Positions 1-11,574 of a DNA stretch of 64,000 nt are shown piece after piece. Each line of letters starts with the position of its first letter. The first letter of the stretch is position 1. The DNA is from Epiperipatus broadwayi (Eukaryota > Onychophora > Udeonychophora > Euonychophora > Peripatidae): contig JAQFVV010006270.1 of assembly GCA_028023455.1 (NCBI GenBank), forward strand, positions 4,742,834 through 4,806,833. The letters run 5' to 3'. Below the pieces are notes generated by a model that was not told the origin of the DNA, ran no database searches, and worked only from the letters and a program-made list of their open reading frames with translations. A program made the position numbers and the translations under genes.

Positions 1-960
1 AAGAACGTATATATATATGAAATAAACAAAGGGATTATACGCTATAAAAATATGTAAGAGGTATAAAAATGTTTATAAAAGAAAAAATAGCTGTGTATTT
101 TGTTTTCATTATTAGTATTGATTATTGTCAAGTTGATTTCAACTAGTGACCATACGATAAGCATTTTTATAAAAATTTCAACATATTGGGCAGAATAATT
201 TAATTTGAAATGTTTGTTCTTAATACAACTAAAAACAACTGCAAACAGTAATATTCTTCATCACTATTGTCTAATATAGATACTAGCAATGAAACATTAA
301 ATAAGACAAAAAACAAAACAGAAGAAAACAAAACAAAAGAAACAAAAAAAGGGGGTCATACTGAGAATTTTAGTATAAGACTTGGTACATCTTGAACCAA
401 ATAAAAGTGCTTAATATATTATGACAAAGTATGACTGAATGTTAGATGTATAAAAATGGTTATCCTGCTTCATTAATGATTATTGCAAATATTTACAGCT
501 GAATTAGTCATTAATGCGTTCTCTGTCATTTTTATTCCATTTTCTTTTACTTTATCATCCTCAGTCATTTAAATTAACACAAGATCTAGATGTCATGTGT
601 GTCTTATATCATCAATTATCTTTATGCACTTTGTGACAATGGAATTGTAGGTTTATGAAATTTCATTTTCATCCTTTAGTTACATGCATGACTATTCTAA
701 CTCCAATGCTTCTTTTTTTCTTTGTTTATTAATTTATTGCTTTCTAATCTTTCATGTCTTATCCTATTTTTCTGAAGGCAGGCTGGCCCTCCATTATGAA
801 TGGGTACTAATAGAAGTGATGAATTATATTACTATGAAGAGAAGGGGGGGGGGACCATAAAACTAAAATGTTGATTAGTAATATACAGAACAGCCTTGGA
901 ATGGGATGTTTACATTATATTGTGATGTTATATTGCTAAAGTTATTAATATATGGTGTAT
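1..960. other. AT-rich DNA without recognisable gene
   Basis: No coding signal and no clear repeat relationship to the rest of the window. It holds short microsatellite-like A/CA runs near 305-350 and a G-tract at about 843-853. Confidence 0.5.
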
Positions 961-961
961 T

Positions 962-1058
962 TGGACTTAATTCAATCCCATATGGCTATTTAAGTTAAAT
1001 AGCTGGATTTAAAGACATATAGATGTTTGAAAATTTTAGATTTTCTACTTAATAGTGT
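962..1058 (+). mobile_element. Family A ribozyme-element fragment (5' part only)
   Basis: This stretch matches, in inverted orientation, the part of the family A element at about 16030-16130: a shared CCCATATGGCTATTTAAGTT motif followed by an AGACATATxGATGTTTGAAAATTT block. The hammerhead portion is missing. It helps define how far the family A element extends upstream of its ribozyme. Confidence 0.6.
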
Positions 1059-1979
1059 ACTGGTCAAAACAGTATGCTTACTTAACAAGATTCAAATCCT
1101 AAGCAAAAGTACCTCGAATCCGATCATGCTCGAGATACACAGGCTGGAGCAATTCTGAATTCTAACCTATTTGCCTATTCTTCGAATCTCTGACCCAATG
1201 AACAACAATCCTGAGCATACAGTAAAATTATTTTAATTCCGTGCCCAGAAACAAAGCGATAGAGCATAAGATCAGACTGATGATGATGATCGAGGTCGGA
1301 GTAGCCCAGTTATTACATTTATTATAGTTATTTATTAATGCTAAGCTATTAGCTAAAGAAAATAGTTCTAAATATTAATTCGAAAATAATAATTCAACAA
1401 CAAACCAGGATTTACATGAATTTATATATTTAATAAAATATTGAGAAAACGCAAAATGTTTCACGTTTGGGATGACATTATTTATTTACAAAACTTGGGA
1501 ATTGCTTTATAAAATCCCCTTTATTAATTATTGAATGACTACAATTTTATAGAGGGGATTATAACTTGTGCGGAATTTAATATGCCAATTTAATAAACTT
1601 TTATTAATAGTATGTTATGGATGCCTAAAATAAATATAAAAGATCGTGAAAGGTTTAGTAGTAAATGATTTATTTGATAAACAGGCAAAATATACGATCT
1701 CAATCACTTATCTACATTATGAAAATCATTATACATATACTTTTATTGGCATTGTTTGTTAAAGATGTCTTTGGAGCTTATGCATAAGAAACAAACAATG
1801 CGCTATGTTTACGAGAATCAATTATACAATCATTAATACAAATCAGATTTATGTCTATGGGAATCGATAACGGTTTTAAACGAAAGCAATTTTAAAATTG
1901 ACATACTGACTAATTAGCATATTGGCGCATTTCATGAATGAGTCATTATTTCTAGCACCTAACGAAAGGTCAAACAAGC

Positions 1980-2325
1980 ATAAATCCATTAACTAAAACA
2001 GTAACAATGCTAGCATGTATAAAGAAATACGGATCTTATGGTACTTTGAACTCTTGAGAATGAATGGGATTGATACGTCCTCTGTTTTGATGGGACGGTA
2101 TCGGATGAAGAGGTTTGGCTTGACGGCTAGAGCACAATCAAAACCCTATAAACCTCGCGTTCCACAGAGAGTCGTATCCCTGATTACGAACGATTTTGAG
2201 AACTAAAGCAATGAAGAAATATATATGTGGAAGTACCATAAGAGGAAGAAAAGGTCTGCCAGCAGCGTTATACATGTACAATAAACTTAATGTACTCTAT
2301 ATTCAAAAGCCCGTAAATGGTTTGA
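1980..2325 (+). pseudogene. Possible IS3-family transposase (OrfB) scrap
   Basis: An open frame at 2015-2206 (63 codons) sits in DNA of visibly higher GC than its flanks. Its middle reads GRYRMKRFGLTARAQSKPYK and ends ...LITNDFE. That layout (helix-turn-helix tail, basic YK stretch, hydrophobic xxL...xxF) resembles the HTH_21 to DDE linker of bacterial IS3-group OrfB proteins. After the stop, frame +1 continues with residues that can be aligned with the first DDE strand, but weakly. No inverted ends were found. The resemblance was recognised by eye only. A chance open frame or a eukaryotic gene fragment remains possible, so confidence is low. Confidence 0.25.
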
Positions 2326-2339
2326 CTTCTGTGCAATGA

Positions 2340-3840
2340 TATATTTAAATAAAGAATCATTCTGAAAATTATACTAGAAAATAACTCTTTAACTAAGACA
2401 TTACTCTAACAAAAATTTTATATTTAATTTCGATTCCCAGATACGTATTATATTATTAGTCTCAAGACACCAACAAGAAAAGGTGAATTAATTATATTAA
2501 GGTTCATGATCTTTTAAAATGAAAATTTAAAGACAAATTCAAATAATAAAGTAAAATATGCATCCAAATAAAATGTTTTAGATAAAAAAAAAAGCACGTG
2601 AATAACAGATTTAAATATAAACCAACCTAGCGAGCGATTTCAATTTTAAATAAACAAAACTTTATCGATAGATTTCAAATGAAGCTCCCGCTTCTTTCCA
2701 AATTAAACAATTATTTCCTCCCCTTTTTAAAACTCGCAAGTTTGGTTGTTGGCATATTAAAGAAAAGCAATTATAGATATATATATATTAAACCAAAACA
2801 AGTTAAATATTAATGGAGCCGTACAAAGCTATATAACATAAATTAAGAGTGAAAGGCATAATGAGAACTACATTATACTAATAAGGGATTACAGAGAGAG
2901 AATTTCAGAGCATAATTAATAGAGATTTATGAATTAATACATAAATAGAATGTAAGATTTTCATTATATCTTAGATAAACAAATTATTTAAGGACTTTAT
3001 ACTAAAGGCAGCTCCACATTAAAGGTTACCTAAGGAAAGCAGCATAGCGGTGTTATTAGCAATCAGCAGTTGGAATAAATGATCATCTTGTATGGCCGGT
3101 CGGATGGAACTTGACGGCAGTTGCAGGCAGACAGTTCTCTGAGAAGAAGAGAAAAGTGCTTCTTTTCTACTCACAGTTCATAGCACTGAACTTCTCTTGA
3201 CTTCTTAAAATGTTAAGGTCTTAAAACACTTGGAAAGTAACTGACTGAAAAGTAACTAAACTTAACTGACTAAAATCTCAACTCTATTATTGAAAAATAA
3301 AATCTCAACTCAAACTCTTTTGTTCTATGGGCCTTTTTATCCACCTTAATCCCGCCAAGAATGCAATCTCAGTTGCCCACAGCTATCTCTTAATTAAAAA
3401 AAACATGTTTGATTAGTAAAATATTTAATTAACAAAATAAAACAGATAAGGCTGGAAATACCATTTTAGCTATTTTTAGAGATTTGAAAACAACTAAAAA
3501 AGAATTTTAATTAAGATTTATAATTTTAATTAATGAAAACAGTCTGACTATAGATAAAGATAATTTCAGTATTTCAAGCCCTCCCCATTTTTCTTTGTTG
3601 TTACATTCCACTAGTTTAATTAAATACACATATATAAAAATATATTTACAACTATATAAAAATATATTTACAACTATATAAAGAAAACATCTAATTTTCA
3701 GCAATAAATAATAAAATTATTGCTTCGTTCATATATATATATATACGCATCACTCACACTACTGTTTTACTTTGCTAAATATTTTATTAATGTTTTTGGA
3801 TCATTATGCATACAGTGTGTGGGTGAATGGCATATATTTA
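2340..3840. other. Unassigned AT-rich stretch
   Basis: No coding region recognised. Contains a two-copy direct repeat of about 24 bp at 3631-3682, a short TA microsatellite near 3731-3745, and a motif CCTAGCGAGC at about 2628 that recurs at 45.47 and 45.73 kb. Confidence 0.4.
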
Positions 3841-3860
3841 CAGTGAGTCTGAATTGCAGG

Positions 3861-4097
3861 CCCCATAGGAGGTTAGTGTAGATGGTTAAGCATGAAGATC
3901 AATGATGATTAGACATCGACTGCTTCAATAGTTGACTATTAGATAAATGCTCAATTTCAGCTGGTATTTTTAGATCTAATGTCTGAATATCCTAATGCTT
4001 CACTGATGACAGCCAATAGCTAGAAACTGGTCTAGGGATGGGGATCTTCAGAAAAGCTTGTTAAGAGCTATTAACACTCATTATATATAGATATTGA
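3861..4097 (+). mobile_element. Family A hammerhead-bearing retroelement
   Basis: Related to the copies at 15.85-16.13 and 23.76-24.06 kb. In order it contains CTGGTATTTTTAGATCTAAT, the hammerhead ribozyme (3985-4049) and the AAAAGCTTGTTAAGAGCT tail block typical of family A. There is no open reading frame. The arrangement, with a ribozyme in a short non-coding repeat, fits a PLE-derived non-autonomous element. Confidence 0.6.
3985..4049 (+). ncRNA. Type I hammerhead ribozyme, family A copy 1
   Basis: Core CTGATGA at 4003-4009, helix II AGC/GCT closed by CAATA, GAAA at 4023-4026, minimal helix III (A-C / G-T around TG), predicted cleavage after C4032. Helix I is proximal TTCA/TAGG-type pairing plus distal GAATATCC (3985-3992) against GGATCTTC (4042-4049), 7 of 8 pairs. 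All core residues are present. Confidence 0.75.
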
Positions 4098-4851
4098 ATA
4101 AATATATTGTGGTGAATTTACTAAGTCTAATTTAAATAATAATTGAGCTGCCCTCTAACTGTCATATTCAATAACTTTTTACAGCAAGAAAATGGACCAC
4201 TTCTTACTGTATTTTAGATCTTTTTACTTAGAGTTATTTAGAATAATAACAGCCAGAGAGCAAACTTAAACCAGCCTATATATTTTAATATAAATTGCTT
4301 TTTAAATAACAGATATTAAGTTTATAGAGCAGATATATCTTACTCATTTCTAAAACTGTATAATAAATAAACATATGTCATATATGTACAATAAATGATA
4401 TTTTAGCTTTGAATAAATATAATGTGATGTGAAACTTGTCAAGCCTATTTTAAATGTTTTTTTACTGTAAAAAGTTATTGAACTTGGCAACAAGAGGGCA
4501 GTTCAATTATTATTTAAAATAGACTTAGTAAATTTCACATGACATTATATTTATTCAATACTAAAATATTATTTATCATTACATATATGACGTGTTGATT
4601 TATTATAAAAATAAATTTACATTAAAATATATAGGCTGGTTTAAATTTGCTCTCTGGCTGCTATTATTCTGGATAATTCTAAATAATAATAAAAAAAATC
4701 TAAAATATGGTAGGAAGTAATCCATTTTCTTCCTAAAAAAAGTTATTGAATATGACTGCTAGAGGGCAGTGCAATTATTATTTAAAATAGACTTGGTAAA
4801 TTTCACATGACATTATATTTATTCAATACTAAAATATTATTTATCATTACA
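4097..4851. repeat. Nested inverted repeat (MITE-like), arms of about 200 bp
   Basis: The segment at about 4097-4297 is the reverse complement of about 4614-4826, sharing the GCCCTCTA/TAGAGGGC and CCAGCCTATATATTTTAAT blocks. A second, smaller foldback lies between the arms (about 4407-4575). About 88 bp (4497-4584) recurs almost unchanged in direct orientation at 4764-4851. No transposase is present. Likely non-autonomous foldback DNA, class unresolved. Confidence 0.6.
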
Positions 4852-5164
4852 AATATATTATTTTTAAATGCTTATTTAATTTAAAATGAATATACACTAT
4901 GTATATCAACTTAGACTAAAAATGGAAATAATAGATATTCATTTTAAATACCAACTTACAATTAAATCACCCGTTAAAATTAAATTGTAAATCCGTTACC
5001 AATGACTTCCCTACCAAGACAGACTTCTCAAGTACAAAATTACACAACAAAAAACATAATTCTATAATTCCAATTAACATCCCAATTACTTACACTATAT
5101 ATTTATTTTGTGTTGTGTTATTGCACTTATGAGTCTGTCTTGATAGAAAAACCATTAGAACTAG

Positions 5165-5256
5165 CCAAGCGTTGGTGGCCGAGTAGTAGCACAGCTGCCT
5201 TACAAGCAGTTGTCCCGGTTTCGCTTCCCGGCCGACGCTTTGACACATGGAAAAAT
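5165..5256 (+). mobile_element. tRNA-derived mini-retroposon, copy 1
   Basis: The tRNA-like part has a 7-bp acceptor stem (GCGTTGG/CCGACGC), a class II-looking TGGCCGAG D-arm, an anticodon-like loop CTTACAA and a T-arm CCGGTTTCGCTTCCCGG. It is followed by TGACACATGG and a short A tail. It is flanked by a perfect 14-bp duplication, ACCATTAGAACTAG, at 5151-5164 and 5257-5270. The D-stem pairs poorly, so this is a retroposed copy, not a working tRNA gene. Confidence 0.85.
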
Positions 5257-5638
5257 ACCATTAGAACTAGATTTGCAATTTAATTTTAACTAGTGATTTA
5301 ATTGTAAATTAGTGTCATTCGTAAATTACATTGACTAGTATAGCTTTTGTTATTTGATATTTTACATTTTAAAACATATATAATTGCATTATGTATATAC
5401 TAAAAAGTCTTAGAATCTTATTTTTTAAATATATAAAGTTGAAATCGAACAAAAAAAAAGATGACTACATTATTTTCCAAATATAAATATTTTCTCATAA
5501 TTAAGTTTAATTTCAGTTAAACTTCTCAGAGAAAAGAAATTCAGATCATCTCTGGGGTAGTGAAGCTCAGATTTATTATTCTGACTCTGGAATTTTATGT
5601 TGTATTTTGAAAAAAATTAAGATAAGACTAATGCTATT

Positions 5639-5753
5639 GTCTTGCGTTGTTAGCCGAGAGGTATCGCAGCCGCCATGCAAGCAAGTAGTTGGTTGCAGAC
5701 GGGTGTGGGTTCGCGTCCCGGCAGATGCTATGACATATGAAAAAAAAAAAAAA
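5639..5753 (+). mobile_element. tRNA-derived mini-retroposon, copy 2
   Basis: Starts TGCGTTG(TTA)GCCGAG, ends with the family 3' motif TATGACATATG and a 15-nt A tail. It is flanked by the 15-bp duplication AAGACTAATGCTATT at 5624-5638 and 5754-5768. It differs from copy 1 in the anticodon region (CATGCAA) and carries extra bases in the variable region. A 61-codon open frame across it is fortuitous. Confidence 0.85.
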
Positions 5754-5769
5754 AAGACTAATGCTATTA

Positions 5770-7640
5770 AAAAAAATCGCTACACTAACTAATCCTTTTG
5801 CTTCTGTAAATAATCTCGCTTAGTACTTTTTAGCAATTCTAAGCTTCAATACACAGAGCAAATTTTATTATAATATCTATGAAGTTCAAAAGTTTCCAGC
5901 TGATTCTTTTTATAATTATTTTTTTGACATTTAATCCTCTCTCATAATTCTTAAAAAGGCTACTAAAAGTCATGTTGAAAAATGAGACTTATATAAAAGA
6001 TTTCTTAATTCAAAAGAATCCATTCTACCTTGTTAATTATAACCATAATGGCATGACTTATTACACAAAGGCAAAAATAATCATCCATGAAGCAGTTCGT
6101 GAAAGTTAATTTACTAACGTGATTAACCCAATTCTATAAATACTTTTACTTCTTCTTCTAGTCTTAATTGTAATAAATTAATAAATGTTTGACCATTTAA
6201 CAACAGAAAAGGCTTTCATTGGTTTAAAATATCTTTATTCTAGCTTAGCCCTTTCGATACTACTACTATCATAATCGTAGCTTCGTACATCTACTTTCGC
6301 TAAAATCTCATTTTATATTTATTTAGTTTATAGGATTTGCTCAAATTCGATATCTCTAAGGCAGGCATTGTATACAAGAAGAGAGACGATGAAAATAGAA
6401 AGGTAAAAGAGGCATGGACTACAGCCAATGACAAGTACACGTTAAATAAAACAGAAGCTAGTAACCCTCTATCCAAAAAATGATCTCTCTAACATTTTTT
6501 ACATAGATTTGAATAACAAATTCAATTTTATGCAAATCCTATAAACTAAACAAATACTGTCATATCTGACCTTGCCTTCAGAAGTGAACTACTCCAGATT
6601 CCTTACCTGATTGGCTAACACCCAGTTATCCAATGGGATTTTAAATTCTTCATTGGGGTTCATGCACCAAATCTGCATGTTTCCAGCAAGGTAGGGGATC
6701 TGCCATTAAATAGTCAGCCTTTTGGAGGCAAGGTAGAGAGCAATTATTTCTTTCGACCTGAACGACTGAATATGCTCTCCAATAAACCCTGTGCCATCAG
6801 CAATGGTGCTCTCCCTCTCTAGTCATTATTTTGAGGCAAGTCCACAAGGGTCCAGAAACTGCTATATCTGCAACTGATTCACAGGCTATCCAATATGGCT
6901 GGAAGAGTTTTACCAGAGCTCATGAAGCAGGCTACTTATTTAGCTGAAAGTGAATTCCATTACTCGGCACAACTACCTCAGCATTCAATTGTATAAACTA
7001 TATTTATTCATTTGCTTAACTAACGTGTGTATATTTTTTGTAACTAAGAAATTGTACATATTAACTGTTGAGTAGTTATCATTTGTCTCTTGTTTGAAAC
7101 TGAACCTGTAAACCTAACCAAACACAACACTTACAGATTTTAGTGAAATTAAGTGTACAAAGCTTTGATTGTGATATTAGTAGTATCAAATGTGCTACAT
7201 TAGAATTTGTGGGAATAAAAATAAAGAAATGAATCTGGAATTCTATAAATTGTTTCATAGTCCCTGAACAAGTTATAAATTTACTATAACCAATCATTTT
7301 TGTTATGATCTCCAATATCTTATAAGGCATTGATTTAATAAAAAAGATATCAGATTGACCTTTCTAATTATATATTTATTTATGTGATCTAATCTCTGAT
7401 CAACAGATAAAGTAGAGGTTTAAATACCAGAATCTCTCCACCATGAATAAAAATTTGTTGGTATTAAAGCGTATACGTAGATGCAATCAAATGTGTATAT
7501 ATTTTTATATGAGAAATGTTCTTTCAGGTTTTTTTTTAAACATATAAGAGCATGCAAGAAATCATTTAAGTAGTGACCTAAAAAAAAAAAAAAATTTGCA
7601 TAAAATTTTACATAAACCACAACGTAACTTCAGTTAAAAG
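5770..7640. other. Long stretch with no recognised gene or repeat
   Basis: No coding similarity recognised on either strand. Open frames here are short and lack family motifs. The part at about 6540-6970 is somewhat richer in GC and could be a diverged repeat or a non-coding exon, but nothing in it can be named. Confidence 0.35.
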
Positions 7641-7642
7641 TA

Positions 7643-7685
7643 GGCTATGATTATGGAGACTCAAGGTCTCCGAAAGCGCTAAGCC
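7643..7685 (+). ncRNA. Degenerate PLE hammerhead-like hairpin
   Basis: GGCT ... ATGATTATG, a 6-bp stem GGAGAC/GTCTCC, GAAAGCGCT, then AAGCC, which pairs back to GGCT. This matches the order of a type I hammerhead with helix I = GGCT/AAGCC and a 2-bp helix III, but C3 and G8 of the core are not conserved. The same layout recurs at 9131, 37039 and 52804. Confidence 0.45.
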
Positions 7686-8194
7686 ATATAACTTTGTAAG
7701 ATTTAGACAAGCTTCACTTTTTTGCCTAAAGCGCAAACACAATTAATTAAGTAGTGACTATTTATGTGGAGAAAAATCAGGAAACTATCAGAAGGTATTT
7801 AAAATTTTTTGCCAGTATTTTAATAACATCTCGGTGACATTCTTCAGAGTAAAAACCAACTACCCTTAAGAAAATAACTAAGGTATTTTTGAAATTTTAG
7901 ATAAAACAAATAGTCATAACAATGAATAGGATATTCATCTGCTGATCCTTCACTATCTACATGATTTATTGCATATGGAAAAATCTGAAAAAACATTGAA
8001 TATATTTTACTCATAAAAATATCAACAATATAATGAAACATTTATATCTCATATGAAATTGAGAACACATATTTCACATTTTCAACCGTTATTGATCTAT
8101 GCCAAAATAAAAGTCCAAGTTTAATCCAGTTTCTTTTATCATGAACTTGTATTAACTGAAACACACAGGCTTATTATATACCTGTGTTTATATA

Positions 8195-8365
8195 TGTAAT
8201 ATATAGGGTATATGAGCACAGACTTTCACACGACCCACCCCTCTCCACACTATCTCATAACACTGATACACTCTTTTCGACATATATGTGTTGAAGTGTA
8301 TCAGTGTTATGAGATAGTGTGGAGAGTGGTGGGTCGTGCGAAAGTCTGTGCTCATATACCCTATT
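8195..8365. repeat. Near-perfect palindrome, family C terminal sequence
   Basis: Arms of about 75 bp run from GGGTATATGAGCACAGACTT inward and back out to its reverse complement, with a short centre near 8276-8295. The ribozyme part of family C is absent, so only the element ends remain, fused head to head. Confidence 0.85.
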
Positions 8366-9077
8366 TGAAATTCGCAGCTGTATCTACCCTAACTCTAACT
8401 CACCTGCATCGCATAAATTTGCTGGCCTTAATGCATTTTTGTTTAGAAACTTTTATTTATGTAAATATGAAGCAGACAGGAAAGAAAACATAAACAACTA
8501 TATTAAAGATCTATTAGCAGCAGGGTTCAAATTCAAAGCTATTAAAAATAAAATCATAAAATTTAATAATACAATAAACAATAATGTACCTCGCACCAAT
8601 CTACCTAGAATAACAATCCCCTACATTCCTAAAATATCTAACAAACTAATGAAAGCATTAAACGATAAATTTAACACAGCAGTTAGAACTCCACCTAATT
8701 CTAATAGATTGCTTAACAACTCTAAAGACCACATTGATCGATCGTTCACCCCACACATGGTGTACTCTATTGCCTGCCCTCAGGCTGGATGCCATGCTAT
8801 ATATTATGGTGAAACGAAAGCTACAATCAATACTAGACTGGGTCAACATATTTACACATTTAACAGAGCTCAGAAAAACAGCAACACGTCCTCTGTATTC
8901 TTGGAGCATGCTAAACAATCTGGACACAACTTCACACCCACCAATCCCATAATATTGTGCTCAGAATCAAATGATCACAAAAGAAAAATAAAGGAGGCAT
9001 TTTACATCAATGGAAACATCCATGCCATTAATAGAAAGGATACTTGCTTCGAGATCTCAAAGAAATGGGCTACGTAA
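8319..9077 (+). pseudogene. PLE C-terminal region with GIY-YIG endonuclease
   Basis: Encodes the 3' part of a Penelope-like polyprotein: the region after the reverse transcriptase, then a GIY-YIG nuclease that nicks target DNA for priming. The frame opens inside the flanking palindrome, so its first ~28 codons are not native. Homology to the other PLEs in this window begins at about 8404 (GLNAFLFRNF, cf. GLKSFLFRNE). Recognisable pieces are the linker NRLLNNSKD (~residues 128-136), the nuclease YYGETKATINTRLGQH (~163-178) with its catalytic-type Tyr and Arg, and a terminal KRKIKEA...INRKDTC block that matches 36.9 kb. RT motifs are missing, so the copy cannot be autonomous. The reading frame from 8404 to the stop is uninterrupted, suggesting a fairly recent insertion. 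Confidence 0.8.
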
Positions 9078-9130
9078 TACTAGCTTATTTGAATATTTGT
9101 ATTTGCATATTTTATTATACATTTTATGAA

Positions 9131-9171
9131 GGCTATGAATATGAGGCATGGATCCTCGAAAACGTTAAGCC
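9131..9171 (+). ncRNA. Degenerate PLE hammerhead-like hairpin
   Basis: GGCT, ATGAATATG, stem GAGG/CCTC, GAAAACGTTA (2-bp helix III AA/TT), closing AAGCC. It lies directly downstream of the PLE stop codon inside the same TSD-bounded insertion, which places this hairpin class at the PLE 3' end. Confidence 0.5.
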
Positions 9172-9805
9172 GATAAACTTTAATACTAATTAATATCTTC
9201 TCTAATTAACAATTATATATTTTACATATAGTGAGAAGTAAAGCTATATTTATGAACTTGTATTCTAACATCACACCGATAAACTTTCTTATTTCATCTT
9301 TCTCACATATTTATTTTAGGTCTTTTACAATCTCTTGTTAATCCAATTTAAGATTTCTATTTGACCATCCATTACCATCTCTTCCAGTAATATATCCCGC
9401 TTATTTCCATTTTAGTTTATAATTCTTTCAATGGAATCAATGATATTTGTTTGGTCTCTAACCCAAAATTTCATTTTTGGTCATTTCCTGTTACTCCAAA
9501 CATATCTCTCTATATATTTCATTAAGTGATCTGAATGCATTGCTTTTCTGTTAGGTTTCCAAACCTCAGATATATAAATAAGAAGTGGTTAACTCTTTCA
9601 ACATTTTCTAAAGCTCTGAAGCACTATGTGCAAAAACAAATAAACTGCAAAATGCAAATGACTTAACCCTTGACCTTTTATTCTCTGTAATTGCTCTTGC
9701 ATTTCAATAAATATTTTTCAGAATTATAACAATAACCTGAGTCTATTTCTTAATGGTCCAAAACTTAATTACTGTGGAAATGCTTATAGAATTAAATATA
9801 ATTCA

Positions 9806-10008
9806 ACAGACAAAATTCTCCATACAGTAGTGTCATGCAGTGCAAGCCAGAGTAATCAATGGATGCCAGAAGGCTTGTGCGTAAAATCCCATCTAGTGCC
9901 TACTCATCCAATATCCCCAGACTAGTTTCTGGCTTGTGGTCTTCATCTGTAAGGAGCCTTGGATCTGAGAGCACTGCACCTAGATCTTAGGATCTAATGC
10001 AACCCTGT
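9806..10008 (-). mobile_element. Family B ribozyme element with decayed hammerhead
   Basis: Shares the whole family B unit: the terminal motif reading AAAATTCTCCATACAGTAGTG on the plus strand, the AATCAATGGATGCCAGAAGG block, the ribozyme and the CCTAGATCTTAGGATCTAATG block. On the minus strand the core is CAGATGA ... GAAACTAGTC, so U4 is mutated to A. The distal helix I pair ATCCAA/TTGGAT is intact. Confidence 0.7.
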
Positions 10009-10387
10009 CTAAGGGCAATTAACATTCATTGGTCCTTTCAATAATCTTTCTCATTATTTGATATAATCTTATATATTAAAAAATCCAGTTTAATTATGGT
10101 TTGAATCCATACTTTGGTGCAGATGAGTTTATATCTTAATAGTAAAAATTCTGTATAGCTGATAAAAAACTGATTATAGCTTCTAATTTCTTTTTTTTTT
10201 TTTTTACTTTATTAAATATCTATATTTTTACCACTTTCTTTCATTCAACTGGTATATATTTATTATTTAGGTATTTGGTATATAGTTTTGCTAAGTTTTT
10301 AATCTTTTCATCTGCTTCTTTTGAGATACATCATATATATTTTAAAATAAAATGATAGTATGAAGGTTATTAAGTACATCTATAAAA

Positions 10388-11280
10388 CACAGAGGCAAAA
10401 CTCTACATATAGTAGTGCCACTCAGTGAAAGCCAGAATAATCAATGGATGCAGGAAGATTTATGCATAAAATACTTATATAATGTCTATTCACCCAATAT
10501 CCCCAGACTAGTTTCTAGCTTGTAGCTTTCATTACATGAGGAGCCTTGGATCTGAGAGCACTGCACCTAAATCTTAGGATCTAATGCAACCCTCCAGCAG
10601 CCACCTTTTACTTTTTTAGCTAACTATAAAGCTTTGAGTTCAAAATAAAAAATGCAATAATGTTTTCAAGCTAAGCTCATTGGCTTGTATAGTTGTATAG
10701 ATCTAAACTCCAGCATCCATAGTTTTTGGTATCTTTTCTTCTTTAATAACAACAGCCACCATAATTCTATTGGGCAGGATTGATATTAAACCATCAAATA
10801 TCACATGATAACCATTCTTTATGCTTACACAAGCTTTTTTCTTTACAGAGGCAAAACTCTCCATACAGTTGTGCCACTCAGTGCAAGCCGAATTAATCAA
10901 TGGTTGGATACTCAATTGAGTTCAGATCTACACAACTATACAAGCTAATGAACTTAGCTTGAAAACATTATTGTGTTTTCATTTTGGACTCACAGCTTTA
11001 TAGTTATCTAAAAAAATAAAAACTGGCTGCTGGAGGGTTGCATTAAATCCTAAGATCTAGGTGCAATGCTCTCAGATTGAAGTCTCCTCATTGATGAAAG
11101 CCACAAGCTAGAAACTAGTCTAAGGATATTGGTTGGGTAGACACTAGATAGGGATTTTATGCATAAACCTTCCTGCATCCATTGATTACTCTGGATGCAC
11201 TAACTGGTACTACTGTATGGAGAGTTTTGCTTCTGTGAAAGACAACTCATGTACGCATAAAGAATGATTATCATGTTATC
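10388..11280. mobile_element. Compound family B insertion (-, - partial, +)
   Basis: One 893-bp insertion bounded by an 11-bp duplication CATCTATAAAA (10377-10387 and 11281-11291). It holds a full minus-strand unit (10388 to about 10847), a truncated minus unit (about 10848-10912) and a plus unit (about 10913-11280). The tandem and inverted arrangement in one TSD-bounded event suggests multimeric or template-switched copying. Both ribozymes are mutated: the minus copy lacks a recognisable CTGATGA and the plus copy (core near 11090) has TTGATGA. Confidence 0.75.
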
Positions 11281-11329
11281 CATCTATAAAAGATGTTACA
11301 CATGAGAAAAGAGAAATGAAGTTGAATTA

Positions 11330-11460
11330 CTACATGTGTGCATGTTTAATTAAAAAAACTAATATGTTAATATTTAATAAAGATTTAAAGTTTATACCTG
11401 GGCTAGAGATAATCTCTAGCTTAATAAATAATTAGTCATAATCATTTTTGCACTTATCTA
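11330..11460 (+). repeat. Dispersed repeat with GCTAGAGATAATCTCTAGC palindrome
   Basis: The segment TTTAAAGTTTATACCTGGGC plus the adjacent GAGATAATCTC palindrome recurs in inverse orientation at about 45190-45290. Function and class unknown; probably part of an unrecognised element. Confidence 0.5.
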
Positions 11461-11574
11461 GAATGGATTATGTCAAAGTTATGGGTGAAGTTAATATGAC
11501 ACTTGTAAATCAAAATTTTTACTATTCAAAGCTACTATATAGAAGAAAATATTACACATATTAAATTTTTTTTT

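Larger units (their letters stand above)
8154..9251 (+). mobile_element. Penelope-like element, 5'-truncated, with foldback 5' end
   Basis: The insertion is bounded by a 13-bp duplication ATGAACTTGTATT (8141-8153 and 9252-9264). It begins with the ACACAGGCTTATTATATACCTGTGT hairpin motif split over 8162-8188 and a near-perfect palindrome (8195-8365) of the family C terminal sequence. A GIY-YIG coding region follows, then a hammerhead-like hairpin at 9131-9171. Linking the family C terminus to PLE coding sequence in one insertion identifies family C as PLE-derived. Confidence 0.75.

Noticed and set aside
2015-2206. Host protein-coding exon
   Set aside because: No splice-site or codon-bias support could be established and the IS3-like reading is only slightly better; kept as a low-confidence pseudogene.
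5165-5235. Functional tRNA gene at the tRNA-like sequence
   Set aside because: It has a TSD and A tail like the other copies, and D-arm pairing is poor; it is a retroposed copy.
8212-8493. 93-codon plus-strand open frame
   Set aside because: It is a translation of the family C palindrome in a frame different from the PLE coding frame.
8658-8952. Frames overlapping the PLE endonuclease on both strands
   Set aside because: Shadows of the GIY-YIG reading frame, without motifs.
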